A DNA stretch of 64,000 bases from positions 124,001 to 188,000 of the forward strand of contig NZ_LAPV01000093.1 of the NCBI RefSeq assembly GCF_000971275.1. The letters are read 5' to 3'. The translations under genes and the position numbers were made by a program. The first letter of the stretch is position 1. Every line of letters starts with the position of its first letter. The stretch comes from Devosia psychrophila. GTDB taxonomy: Bacteria; Pseudomonadota; Alphaproteobacteria; Rhizobiales; Devosiaceae. Shown one piece after another: positions 42,403 to 50,262 of this stretch. Under the pieces are notes generated by a model. The model made no database searches and was not told the origin of the DNA. It saw nothing but the letters and a program-made list of their open reading frames with translations.

Positions 42403-42965
42403 TGGAGTATTTTCAAGACGCCATTGACCGCACCAATGGGGACATTCTCCGGGTCAGCGTCGGGGAGTGGATAACGATCTCCGAACTGGCGAAGTCCAAA
42501 GGGGTCGGGCCACGGCAGACCCGTGCCATCCTTGTTGAAATGGGTTTCCTTGCCTCCGAGGGACAAGACCGTGACCTAAAGCTTCGCCTCGCCTCATGGG
42601 TCACTGATTGCGGATGGGGACGACGACAACGCTCGTTCAAGGGCATCCAGTTCGACGTGATCGGGCCTGACGCCCATCACTGGATTAATGATCGGTGGGA
42701 CAACGCCGTAGGAGAGTTCGCCAGCCTGTCCAACTTAGGGCAAACCGCACGGGACCACTTGCGGGCCTTTCTAGATCGCCGCATTGACCCTGATATGGCC
42801 GTGCAGGAACAAGTCTGTTGGCTGGTCGATTTCTACCCGGCGCTGTCACAGTCTGACAAGGCGAGGATCATCGGCGTCACACAGCAGGTGGTCAGCAAAT
42901 ATGAAAAGGTTCGCCGGGTTCAGATTGACCGGCGCATCTCTAAGCGCAACGCCATCCTGCACTAA
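42402..42965 (+). CDS. Helix-turn-helix protein of the phage-like block
   Basis: 187 residues. An N-terminal winged-helix-like segment (WITISELAKSKGVGPRQTRA) and a C-terminal helix-turn-helix (ALSQSDKARIIGVTQQVVSK) frame a central part with WVTDCGWGRRQRSFKG. Two DNA-binding-type motifs suggest a regulator, replication-linked protein or excisionase. Not assigned further. Translationally linked to the preceding gene. Confidence 0.6.
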   Translation: MEYFQDAIDRTNGDILRVSVGEWITISELAKSKGVGPRQTRAILVEMGFLASEGQDRDLKLRLASWVTDCGWGRRQRSFKGIQFDVIGPDAHHWINDRWDNAVGEFASLSNLGQTARDHLRAFLDRRIDPDMAVQEQVCWLVDFYPALSQSDKARIIGVTQQVVSKYEKVRRVQIDRRISKRNAILH

Positions 42966-43051
42966 TGGGGTCTTCGCTACCTACACCATGTTCTGTGGTG
43001 GGTAGATTACGGAAGCCCACAACCAACCCAAAACACACAGGGGAAGACCGC

Positions 43052-43573
43052 ATGAGCGCGTCTGACAACAGCATTTCTTTGCCTACGACCTACACAGACT
43101 ACTCCATCTACACAGACGGCGCTTGCTCGGGTAATCCGGGTCCTGGGGGTTGGGGAGCCGTCATCCTTTATTGGCACGGCAACAGCGTAAATCACCGGCT
43201 GTACGAGTTCGGAGGACAACCAGTCACCACCAACAACCGAATGGAGCTTGCCGCCGCCATCAACGGGATTTCGGTCCTCAAGGCCAGCGACGGGTTTGAT
43301 CCTGCATTGCCAATCAAGCTCTACAGCGACAGCCAGTATCTGATCCTCGGCATGTCGGGGCGACTGACAAAGTGGAAGGCAGACGGGTGGCGGACGAGCG
43401 CCAAACAGCCCGTCAAGAACCGCGAGATATGGGAGAAGCTGTGCGAAGTAGCGCAGGGGCTCAATATCGATTGGCAATGGGTCAAAGCCCACTCTGGCAA
43501 TCCACTAAACGAACGGGCCGATGCACTAGCCAATGAAGGCATGACACCGTTTCGACTGAGCGCTGCCGCCTAA
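43052..43573 (+). CDS. rnhA: Ribonuclease HI, phage-borne
   Basis: 173 residues. The DEDD catalytic set is visible: Asp in YTDGACSGNPGPGGWG, Glu in NNRMELAAAI, Asp in LYSDSQYLI, and the His/Asp loop in VKAHSGNPLNERADALA. It degrades RNA in RNA-DNA hybrids, for example primers in phage replication. ATG at 43052 follows GGGAAGACC and begins a short extension before the family start. Carried beside HTH and virion-type genes rather than in a housekeeping locus, so an accessory copy. Confidence 0.93.
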   Translation: MSASDNSISLPTTYTDYSIYTDGACSGNPGPGGWGAVILYWHGNSVNHRLYEFGGQPVTTNNRMELAAAINGISVLKASDGFDPALPIKLYSDSQYLILGMSGRLTKWKADGWRTSAKQPVKNREIWEKLCEVAQGLNIDWQWVKAHSGNPLNERADALANEGMTPFRLSAAA

Positions 43574-43602
43574 GCTCCTGCCACACCCAAACACCGTCCC
43601 AT

Positions 43603-43638
43603 GGCCCCTGAGGTTGTCTCTCGGGGGCCTTTCTTTTT
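43603..43638 (+). terminator. Intrinsic terminator after rnhA
   Basis: GGCCCCTGAG, a short loop, CTCGGGGGCC, then TTTCTTTTT. It isolates the rnhA operon from the large virion-type gene that starts 24 bases later. Confidence 0.75.
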
Positions 43639-43661
43639 CAACCACACAGGATCACCAACAA

Positions 43662-46100
43662 ATGGCCGATGGCCTATTCGGAACTAACGTCGCAGCGTCC
43701 CAACTAGGGCAAGCCGCTCTCAAGCCTGCTGGCATTCCCGGCAGCACCTTTATCCAGCCGCGTCAGGTCGAGACCGGGGGCAACTTACGCGCCCTCGCGT
43801 CCGCCTTAGGTGGGCTTAACACCGCCCTACAAGGCTACGGCCAGCGACAAGAAGCAAAGCAGGCGGACCCCGCTTCCGACATGAACCGTGATTGGGTTGC
43901 CCGCCGTGAGCAGATGACGATGGGTGAGCTAAAGGAGGAGGCCCGGCTGGGCACCCCTGATGGCATTCGGGCTCGGCAGGATGCGCTCGATGCGCTGCTT
44001 GGTGAACGGGCCAACGACGACTTCCGCACCGGCTGGACCACCTTCTACAACACCGAGTTCGAAAAGGTCGGTGGGAACATGAACGCCGAATACGAGCGGA
44101 TGCGTGGTGAGTACGCTGCCGCCATGCCGAGCGAGATTTCCAAGGGCAACTTCTACCGCCTCACCGGCAATCACTTCTCGCAGTGGCAGGCCACCGACAC
44201 CGAGCAGAAGGTCGGCTTCGTCAAGGAGCAGATCGCTACCACCGTGGTCGCCAGCTTCCGCAATGCAAGCGACGACATGGAGGCTGCGGGCAAGACCGCC
44301 AACGAACGCGCTCAGGCCATCTTCGGGGCTTCGGCCTCCAACCGTACCTTCCTCGAAATGTCCGGCCAAGAGCAGAACGACACGCTCTATGCGCTGGCTG
44401 CTGAGTACGCCGTGAAGGGCGATAAGGACATGGTGCGGGAACTCCTCCAGGGCACCCGCGTGGGCGCTAACGGGGCACCGCTGCCGTCCCTAGTGTCCAT
44501 CCCTAAGTTCGCCGTGGATGGCCTCAAGATGGTCGAGACCGCGCAAGGAGTTTGGGAGGACAACGCCAAGGCAAATAGTCTGGAGGCTCAAGTCGAAGCT
44601 GATGCATTGATTGTGAGCGGGGCCTTCACCGCCGACGAGGCTTTTAAGCGAGACGGGCTGGGGATTTGGGACGACGCTGAACTGGCTAACATGGTCCAAC
44701 GGTCCACCGGCATTCGTACCACAGAGGCCGCAAGGTTCGCCACCGAGGACGTCAAGCGACAGCAGCGTTTTCAATCCGGTCAAGCGGAACAGCGAGCATC
44801 GGTGGAGACCCTTGGCATGCTCACCCGGTACGGCGGCAGCACCCGCATCAAAGATGTGGAGATTATCGCCAATGAAGGCACAGGGACCCGCACGGTGTCC
44901 TCTACGCAGTTGATCGAGCAGGCCGTGGTTTTGTTCGAGACCGACATGACCAACCGGGAGGCCAAGATGGTCGAGAACGGCACCGACCCCGCGCGGGCAG
45001 CCTCCTATATCCGGGGCAAGAAGCTGGCCTTCTACGCCGGAAACAAGCTCCCTAACACCGAGTGGGCTGACACCTTCAACGGTCTCGCCATGCGGGCCAC
45101 GGTGGAGACCCTAGTGGAGCGCGGTGATGTGCAGCAGCAGATGCTAGACAGCGCCGAACTCTACCGGGAAATCGCCACGGCCAACCCCGCCTACGCCTCC
45201 ACCTTGTTGACCGATCCAAAGTCCAAAGAGTTCCTTGAGGTCTACGCGCTCGGCGTCACCAACCGCCGAATGCCCCCCGCTGATGCACTTCACTTCGCTG
45301 CTCAACGGGTCGCCATGCCGGAGACCGAAAGGGCTCGAAACCTCCTCAATGCCGACACGACGCAAGAGATTGCCCGCGACGTGTTGCGCGGCCTGAATAT
45401 GGATGACGACCGGGGCTCAAACTACGGCTACGTGGTGTCGCGCATCCAAGACATGGCGCTCGGTAGCTCGAATGAGCGGGAAATCCGGGATCAGATCAAG
45501 GCTGAGATCGAGAACACGTCCGTCGAGATCAACGGGCTCCTCGTGCCGGACCATGCGGACCTTCCTCAGGACTTTCCGGTTCTAATGGATGCTGAATTGA
45601 AGGCTGCCTTTGACACGTTCAAGGACGCCTACGGATTGGAGAGCCCTGACGACTTGAGCATCCGGCCAGCTGGTCCAAACCAGAACAAATGGTTTGTCAT
45701 CAACAAGGCTACCGGGCTCCCTGTGCGCTCCGGCTACGTGACCCCTCAGTCCCTCAACGTCCACCGCACACAGGCAGCCCGAGCGCATGACGCAATGGTC
45801 CTGGAGATGGTGCAGGGGAAGGACGCCGACCGGGTAGCCGGGCAGGCCCGCTACGACGCCTCCATCGCAGACATGGAAGCGAACATCGCCAAGTTCCGTG
45901 GCCGCTCCGGCAAGATGAGCCCCGGCATTGCGGACTACCTACAGGGTGTCCTAGACGACCGCCTTGAGCGAGATGAACTGCTCCGCAACATGACCCCTGA
46001 AAAGGTCCAAGAGGAGCTTGCGCGGGTTCGGGCAGCGGCAGAGGAGCGAGACCTCAACGGCAACGTGGGCTGGAGCCCGATAGCTGCTCCCCCGATGTAA
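43662..46100 (+). CDS. Large phage protein resembling the T7 gp15-type internal virion protein
   Basis: 812 residues, no signal peptide or TM helices. The N-terminus is Gly/Ala-rich, followed by GNLRALASALGGLNTALQGY and a QRQEAKQA/MNRDWVARREQMTMGELKEE segment. This layout recalls T7 gp15 (747 residues), which has a short leader, an ADMYTAKEQRARDLADERSN-type helix and a TPEQRREALNNG-type turn. Further parallels are YREIATANPAYASTLLTD (gp15 RRIRNADPQLIAALYPDQ) and, near the end, NKWFVINKATGLPVRSG (gp15 SIYLMDTTGQVRVR). gp15 is part of the ejected core of podoviruses. Homology is proposed from reading only. It is set apart by terminators on both sides, with no other virion gene recognised. Confidence 0.6.
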   Translation: MADGLFGTNVAASQLGQAALKPAGIPGSTFIQPRQVETGGNLRALASALGGLNTALQGYGQRQEAKQADPASDMNRDWVARREQMTMGELKEEARLGTPDGIRARQDALDALLGERANDDFRTGWTTFYNTEFEKVGGNMNAEYERMRGEYAAAMPSEISKGNFYRLTGNHFSQWQATDTEQKVGFVKEQIATTVVASFRNASDDMEAAGKTANERAQAIFGASASNRTFLEMSGQEQNDTLYALAAEYAVKGDKDMVRELLQGTRVGANGAPLPSLVSIPKFAVDGLKMVETAQGVWEDNAKANSLEAQVEADALIVSGAFTADEAFKRDGLGIWDDAELANMVQRSTGIRTTEAARFATEDVKRQQRFQSGQAEQRASVETLGMLTRYGGSTRIKDVEIIANEGTGTRTVSSTQLIEQAVVLFETDMTNREAKMVENGTDPARAASYIRGKKLAFYAGNKLPNTEWADTFNGLAMRATVETLVERGDVQQQMLDSAELYREIATANPAYASTLLTDPKSKEFLEVYALGVTNRRMPPADALHFAAQRVAMPETERARNLLNADTTQEIARDVLRGLNMDDDRGSNYGYVVSRIQDMALGSSNEREIRDQIKAEIENTSVEINGLLVPDHADLPQDFPVLMDAELKAAFDTFKDAYGLESPDDLSIRPAGPNQNKWFVINKATGLPVRSGYVTPQSLNVHRTQAARAHDAMVLEMVQGKDADRVAGQARYDASIADMEANIAKFRGRSGKMSPGIADYLQGVLDDRLERDELLRNMTPEKVQEELARVRAAAEERDLNGNVGWSPIAAPPM

Positions 46101-46107
46101 TTGAGCA

Positions 46108-46151
46108 GGCCCCGCTGGTGTCCCTATGTGGAGGCTAGTGGGGCCCTTTTT
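46108..46151 (+). terminator. Intrinsic terminator after the virion-type gene
   Basis: GGCCCCGCT, a long loop, AGTGGGGCC, then CTTTTTGT. It separates the gene from the convergent integrase. Confidence 0.7.
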
Positions 46152-46158
46152 GTCTAGT

Positions 46159-47604
46159 CTAGTGGCGATCACCGTGGGTATCTGCGCCGCCCCTATCGGC
46201 GTCGGTCAGTGGTATTCCCATTGCCCGCTTCATCGCCCGCGTCGTCACTCGAAGTGCCCGCGTGTCACCGCCATACACCCGGTCCCCAACGCCGCCCAGC
46301 GACCAACCCATAATCAGATTTCGGTCGAGCGCCCCGACTTCGGCAAGGTCGAGGTTATCTTTCATATTGTGGCGGAGAGAATGCACCACGTGTTTCCGGT
46401 TCTGCGTCACGCGCCGCACATGTTTCATCAAAGCCGCAGAAGCAGTGTCAGAGCCCCTTTGTCGGCCATAGGCCTGAAACACCATGTGGGCCTCACGGGG
46501 GAGCTTCAAGGCTGATCGGGCGGCATCCAGAGCAGCGCCCACAAGGGGAACGTGCCGAAGGGACGCACGGGTCTTGACCCGACGATCCTCGTGCCACATG
46601 ACTTTGACATGGGGGAATGCGGCCCCCAACTGGCCGTCTAGAACAATGTCTTGCACCCGCAAGCCTGCAATCTCAGCAAGGCGGCACCCCGTGCCTTCGA
46701 GTATTTGCCAGATCAGGGCGAGTTCAGGATTTGAGTGCGCGACTACGCGGGAGCGTACGTCTTTGAGAATGTCAGGTGGAAGCGGAAGGCGTTTCTCCGC
46801 ATCCGACATAAACTGATCGCCATTGCCCACCGAAAGATCGTTAAATGGGTTCTGAAACGTCCCTAGCAATCCCATCTCTTTTTTGGCGAAAGAGACTACG
46901 GCCTTAATGTCGTTTAGCTCTCTCGCAACGGATGCTGCTGCTATTTTTTCGCCGTTGACCTTGAGACGCGCCAGCATGTGGTCTCGAACCTTGCGGGCAT
47001 CATCCCGCGTCAACCCCGCCACAACAGGATTGCGCCCGAGAGCCTCCGCAACCATGCCAATTACCCGGTCAACACGCCCACTCGCGCGAGTATCGTCGGC
47101 CCACCCGGCCTCCTTCGACTTCTCAGCAATGTAAAGTCGCTTGGCGTCTTCGAGGGTGACTTCTGGTGCCGGGTACGTTCCCGCCCTATTCCGCAGCAGG
47201 TTTATGGTGTGCGTATCAATTGGATTAGCGCCAACGGGGTCGCCGGTCTCTGGATCACGCCGATACCGATCCATCATGCTATCGGCAGCAACGTCAAGCG
47301 CATCGGCGGACGTGGCAGCGGCCTCTAGTGCGGCCACGCGCTCCATGGCTGCTAGATAAGCTTCGCGGTCCGTCGTAATGCCGGAACCGGCGGCACGGGT
47401 AAGGCTACGTTGGGCGTCGGCAATCTCGCGCTCGACCTGCGCATTGTATCGCGGCCAAGCTGCCAAAGCTGACCGCTCTGTCTCCCCCAGCAGTTGCTTA
47501 AACTCGAGCTTGAGGATGACATTGGCGACCTCTTTGGGCACCCTTCGGCGGTACTGAAATGCGCCCGCTGGCGTTCTTACAACGTACTTCAAGACGAGCC
47601 CCAT
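46159..47604 (-). CDS. Tyrosine integrase of the tRNA-Phe island
   Basis: 481 residues. The N-terminal part is a DUF6538-like region (VVRTPAGAFQYRRRVPKEV) seen in many alphaproteobacterial integrases, followed by a core-binding domain (REIADAQRSL... AASVARELNDIKAVVSFAKK). Catalytic residues: Arg in LEGTGCRLAEIAGL, HxxR in HVVHSLRHNMKDNL, and Tyr in GGVGDRVYGG. Its start is 86 bases from the tRNA-Phe 3' end, the standard position for an integrase targeting that tRNA, so it probably mobilises 35917-47706. Confidence 0.93.
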   Translation of the reverse strand: MGLVLKYVVRTPAGAFQYRRRVPKEVANVILKLEFKQLLGETERSALAAWPRYNAQVEREIADAQRSLTRAAGSGITTDREAYLAAMERVAALEAAATSADALDVAADSMMDRYRRDPETGDPVGANPIDTHTINLLRNRAGTYPAPEVTLEDAKRLYIAEKSKEAGWADDTRASGRVDRVIGMVAEALGRNPVVAGLTRDDARKVRDHMLARLKVNGEKIAAASVARELNDIKAVVSFAKKEMGLLGTFQNPFNDLSVGNGDQFMSDAEKRLPLPPDILKDVRSRVVAHSNPELALIWQILEGTGCRLAEIAGLRVQDIVLDGQLGAAFPHVKVMWHEDRRVKTRASLRHVPLVGAALDAARSALKLPREAHMVFQAYGRQRGSDTASAALMKHVRRVTQNRKHVVHSLRHNMKDNLDLAEVGALDRNLIMGWSLGGVGDRVYGGDTRALRVTTRAMKRAMGIPLTDADRGGADTHGDRH

Positions 47605-47689
47605 GTGTTCTCCGTGTGTACCGCATTGTGTACCGGAAGGAACAGCATCTCTATGAAATCATTGATTTTATTGCGCTTCTTGGAAGCGA

Positions 47690-47706
47690 ATGGTGCCCGG
47701 GACCGG
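47690..47706. repeat. Right attachment repeat (attR) overlapping tRNA-Phe
   Basis: ATGGTGCCCGGGACCGG, identical to 35917-35933. It is the last 16 bases of tRNA-Phe plus one base, read on the plus strand. Integration regenerates an intact tRNA on this side. Confidence 0.88.
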
Positions 47707-47766
47707 AATCGAACCAGTGACACGCGGATTTTCAATCCGCTGCTCTACCAACTGAGCTACCCGGGC
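47691..47766 (-). tRNA. tRNA-Phe (GAA)
   Basis: 76 nt on the minus strand, from GCCCGGGTAGCTCAGTTGG to CCCGGGCACCA. Acceptor stem GCCCGGG/CCCGGGC, D arm AGCTCAGTTGGTAGAGC, anticodon loop with GAA, and T arm GGTTCGATTCC. CCA is encoded. Its 3' end is the integration site of the island. Confidence 0.97.
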
Positions 47767-47929
47767 AACGGGGCGGATCAACCGCCCGGCTTCAAGCCAT
47801 GGGCCTTATAGGGGATGGGTTTTTGCCGCGCAAGCGGGAAAAGGACTTGTGGAAAAGGAGTTTGCTGCGGGGCGGCTTATCATGACGAAACCCGGGATTT
47901 GCAGGCTCATCGTCAGGTGTTTTCGCCGC

Positions 47930-47975
47930 AATCTCAGGATGGGTCCCGGCCTTCGCCGGGATGACATCGCGGGTG
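47930..47975. repeat. Short intergenic palindrome
   Basis: Contains TCCCGGCCTTCGCCGGGA, a stem flanked by ATGGG and TGACATCGCGGG, the style of dispersed rhizobial intergenic palindromes. The rest of 47767-48065 between tRNA-Phe and yacG shows no gene. Confidence 0.45.
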
Positions 47976-48065
47976 TGAATTCCATGTTGGCCCTACGACC
48001 TTGCAGGCTGTCTTGGCCTTGCGGTCCTCTCGCTTCATCGCTCTGGCCCAAGGCCAGCCCATGCC

Positions 48066-48263
48066 TCAAATATTATCATCCTCGTCGTAGTCGGGGATGG
48101 AGTTGTCGCCCTCGCTTTGGGGTTCGTCGTCTCTCGCTGGGATAACGTAGGCGCCGGTTAGCCAGCGGTTTAGGTCGACGTCGGCGCAGCGCTTGGAGCA
48201 GAAGGGTTTGAAGGCTTCAGAGGCGGCTTTTTTACAGATCGGGCATTTTCGTTCGGTGGCCAT
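48066..48263 (-). CDS. yacG: DNA gyrase inhibitor YacG
   Basis: 65 residues. A zinc ribbon is formed by CPICKK and FCSKRCADVDLNRWL (four Cys), with the family's acidic, disordered tail (DDEPQSEGDNSIPDYDED). YacG binds GyrB and blocks its DNA binding. Start codon overlaps the maf stop by one base (TGATG), so the genes are co-translated. Confidence 0.93.
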   Translation of the reverse strand: MATERKCPICKKAASEAFKPFCSKRCADVDLNRWLTGAYVIPARDDEPQSEGDNSIPDYDEDDNI

Positions 48264-48901
48264 CAGACGCCGGACAGGGTGGACTGGTTGAGCCAGTTGA
48301 AATGCACCGGGTAGCCTTCGCCAGCGAGGAGCTGGGCGGTTTCCATCAGGGGCAGGCCGACGACGCCGGTGTATGAACCGGAGAGCTTGACTACGAAGGC
48401 GCCGGCGATGCCCTGGATGGCGTAGCCGCCGGCCTTGTCACGCCATTCGGCACTGGCGAGGTAGGATTCCATTTCGCGGGTGGACAGGCGCTTGAAACGC
48501 ACGCGGGTTTCGACCAGGCGCTGGCGCTTGGCGCCGGAGGGCGTCAGCACGGTCAGTGCGGTATAGACGCGATGCGCCCGGCCCGAGAGCAGGCGAAGGC
48601 ACTCGGTTGCCTCCTCCATGGTCTCGGCCTTGGGCAGGATGCGACGGCCTACCGCGACCACCGTATCGGCGGCAAGCACCAGCGCGCCCTGGCCAAAGCC
48701 GGCAGAGCGGGCTTTGTGCTGAGCGGTCAGTGCCTTCAGATCAGCGAGACGCGCCGCAAGCTTGCGCGGCAACTCACCCTTTTCGGGGGTTTCATCGACA
48801 TGGGCCGGAACCAGATGCTCGGGCTCGATGCCGATCTGGTTGAGCAGCGCCAGCCGACGCGGCGAGGCGGAGGCCAGGATCAAATCCGGACGACTGGCCA
48901 T
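48263..48901 (-). CDS. maf: Maf-family nucleoside triphosphate pyrophosphatase
   Basis: 212 residues. Substrate motif [18 protein letters not shown] at the N-terminus, then [29 protein letters not shown] with the catalytic Asp, the QxG-like [17 protein letters not shown] block, and [11 protein letters not shown]. Maf proteins hydrolyse non-canonical or modified NTPs and are linked to septum control. Eleven bases downstream of infA's end and overlapping yacG. Confidence 0.95.
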   Translation of the reverse strand: MASRPDLILASASPRRLALLNQIGIEPEHLVPAHVDETPEKGELPRKLAARLADLKALTAQHKARSAGFGQGALVLAADTVVAVGRRILPKAETMEEATECLRLLSGRAHRVYTALTVLTPSGAKRQRLVETRVRFKRLSTREMESYLASAEWRDKAGGYAIQGIAGAFVVKLSGSYTGVVGLPLMETAQLLAGEGYPVHFNWLNQSTLSGV

Positions 48902-48911
48902 GACTCAAGCC

Positions 48912-49130
48912 TTACTTGAAGCGATATGTGATGCGACCCTTGGTCAGGTCATATGGCGTCATTTCGCACAGGACCTTGTCGCCAGCCAGCACGCGGATGC
49001 GGTTTTTGCGCATGCGGCCAGCGGTGTGTGCAATGATCTCATGTTCGTTTTCCAACTTGACGCGGAACGTCGCATTGGGGAGCAATTCAACCACTACGCC
49101 CGGAAATTCGAGCACTTCTTCCTTCGCCAT
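48912..49130 (-). CDS. infA: Translation initiation factor IF-1
   Basis: 72 residues, the canonical IF-1 size, one OB fold: [57 protein letters not shown] and [10 protein letters not shown]. It occupies the ribosomal A site during initiation. A ribosome site (AGGAGA) precedes ATG at 49130. Confidence 0.98.
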   Translation of the reverse strand: MAKEEVLEFPGVVVELLPNATFRVKLENEHEIIAHTAGRMRKNRIRVLAGDKVLCEMTPYDLTKGRITYRFK

Positions 49131-49255
49131 ACTGTCTCCTGATAGACCCATAGGGGCATAGCTCGCCGGCCACGGGTCGGAAAGTGGCCTCTACCTACTT
49201 CAATTCAATGGGTTTGTGAACCTCTTGCGCCACGTCCGCTGCGCGGCGGCGCAAG

Positions 49256-50254
49256 TCACTGTTGGTCGCCGTTCCGAACCATAAAACTGGTGTCCACTTT
49301 TGCTGGAAGCGTTCGGGAAACCAGTGGCTCAAGCCGATCGCGAACGCGCTTGCGCAGACTGTCGCGCAGATCGCGATAAGCCCCCAGGACCAGCTCGCGA
49401 TTGCCCTCGACGAGGGACGGATCAGGCACCTGCCAGGACTCGATGACGCCGGCCTCGAGACCCTTACGGGAAACGGCATCCAAAGCGTCGTCGGAGAGGG
49501 TGATGACGAGATCGAAGCGGTTGGCAACAAGCTCATCGAGGATATGGGGCGTGTGGACGCTCATATCAATGCCGATCTCTTCCATGACCTCGTGCACGAA
49601 CTGATCGGCCTTGCCGCCATTGACGCCGACCGAGCGGGCGATGATGCGACCGGGGAACGACTGGCGCGCCAGAGCCGCGGCAATCGGCGAGCGCACCGAA
49701 TTCATCGAGCAGACGAACAACACAGTGGGCAGTTCGCTTTTGCTCTCGTCGATGCGGCTGGCATAGGGCTGCACGGCGCAGATCAGCGTGAACAGGCGCC
49801 GGGCGGTATTGAGATCGATGATGATCTTGTTGGTCAGCCGGGTGTGCAGCAGTTCGGCGGCGTCGTTATGCAGGCCGCGCCGCGCCATGTCGACGGTTTC
49901 GATCTGGAACGGCTGCGCCGAACGGATGGCTTCGTAATAGGCATCGCGGATGCGGAAATAGTCGCGGATCAGCCGGCGGAACGGGGTCAGCGATAGATAA
50001 TGTGCGGCGATGGGCTGGAAGGTTTCAGGGTGGCGCACGTCGAGCACGATGGAATTGCCGACGATCGACATATGCAGCGCGAACGGCCCCTTGGCCGTAA
50101 CGCGGGCCGGGCGAAAGCGGTTGTCTTCGAGCAGGTCATAAATGGCAATGCGCCACTCATGCACCACATCAGGATCGATCGAGGTGATGGTATTGGGGTC
50201 AAGCGTGACGGTGACCAGGCGGTCCGTATCGGTGGGTTTGGCCTGGCTTTCCAT
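49256..50254 (-). CDS. UPF0262 domain fused to a low-molecular-weight protein tyrosine phosphatase/arsenate-reductase-like domain
   Basis: 332 residues. Residues about 1-165 are UPF0262 (VTLDPNTITSIDPDVVHEW, ALHMSIVGNSIVLDVRH, RRLIRDYFRIRDAYYEAI, ARRGLHNDAAELL). Residues about 175-330 are an LMW-PTP/ArsC-like domain with the P-loop VLFVCSMNSVRSPIAAALA (C-x5-R-S) and the general acid in SWQVPDPSLVEG. In most Rhizobiales these are two adjacent genes after hisD; here they are one frame joined by the linker YASRIDESKSELP. ATG at 50254 (MESQAKPTDTDR) is preferred because the longer frame overlaps hisD. Confidence 0.88.
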   Translation of the reverse strand: MESQAKPTDTDRLVTVTLDPNTITSIDPDVVHEWRIAIYDLLEDNRFRPARVTAKGPFALHMSIVGNSIVLDVRHPETFQPIAAHYLSLTPFRRLIRDYFRIRDAYYEAIRSAQPFQIETVDMARRGLHNDAAELLHTRLTNKIIIDLNTARRLFTLICAVQPYASRIDESKSELPTVLFVCSMNSVRSPIAAALARQSFPGRIIARSVGVNGGKADQFVHEVMEEIGIDMSVHTPHILDELVANRFDLVITLSDDALDAVSRKGLEAGVIESWQVPDPSLVEGNRELVLGAYRDLRDSLRKRVRDRLEPLVSRTLPAKVDTSFMVRNGDQQ

Positions 50255-50262
50255 CGTGATGC

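Larger units (their letters stand above)
35917..47706. mobile_element. Integrative genomic island in tRNA-Phe
   Basis: About 11.8 kb bounded by a 17-bp direct repeat. An integrase reads away from the tRNA 3' end. Inside are a TIR-TPR protein, a serine recombinase with a coupled micro-protein, three operator-like repeats, a second tyrosine recombinase, an HTH protein, RNase HI and a gp15-like internal virion protein. No terminase, portal, capsid or conjugation gene was recognised. GC is visibly lower in the 36-38.3 kb part than in the rest, so the island is probably a composite of at least two insertions. The intact tRNA copy is on the right. Confidence 0.85.
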
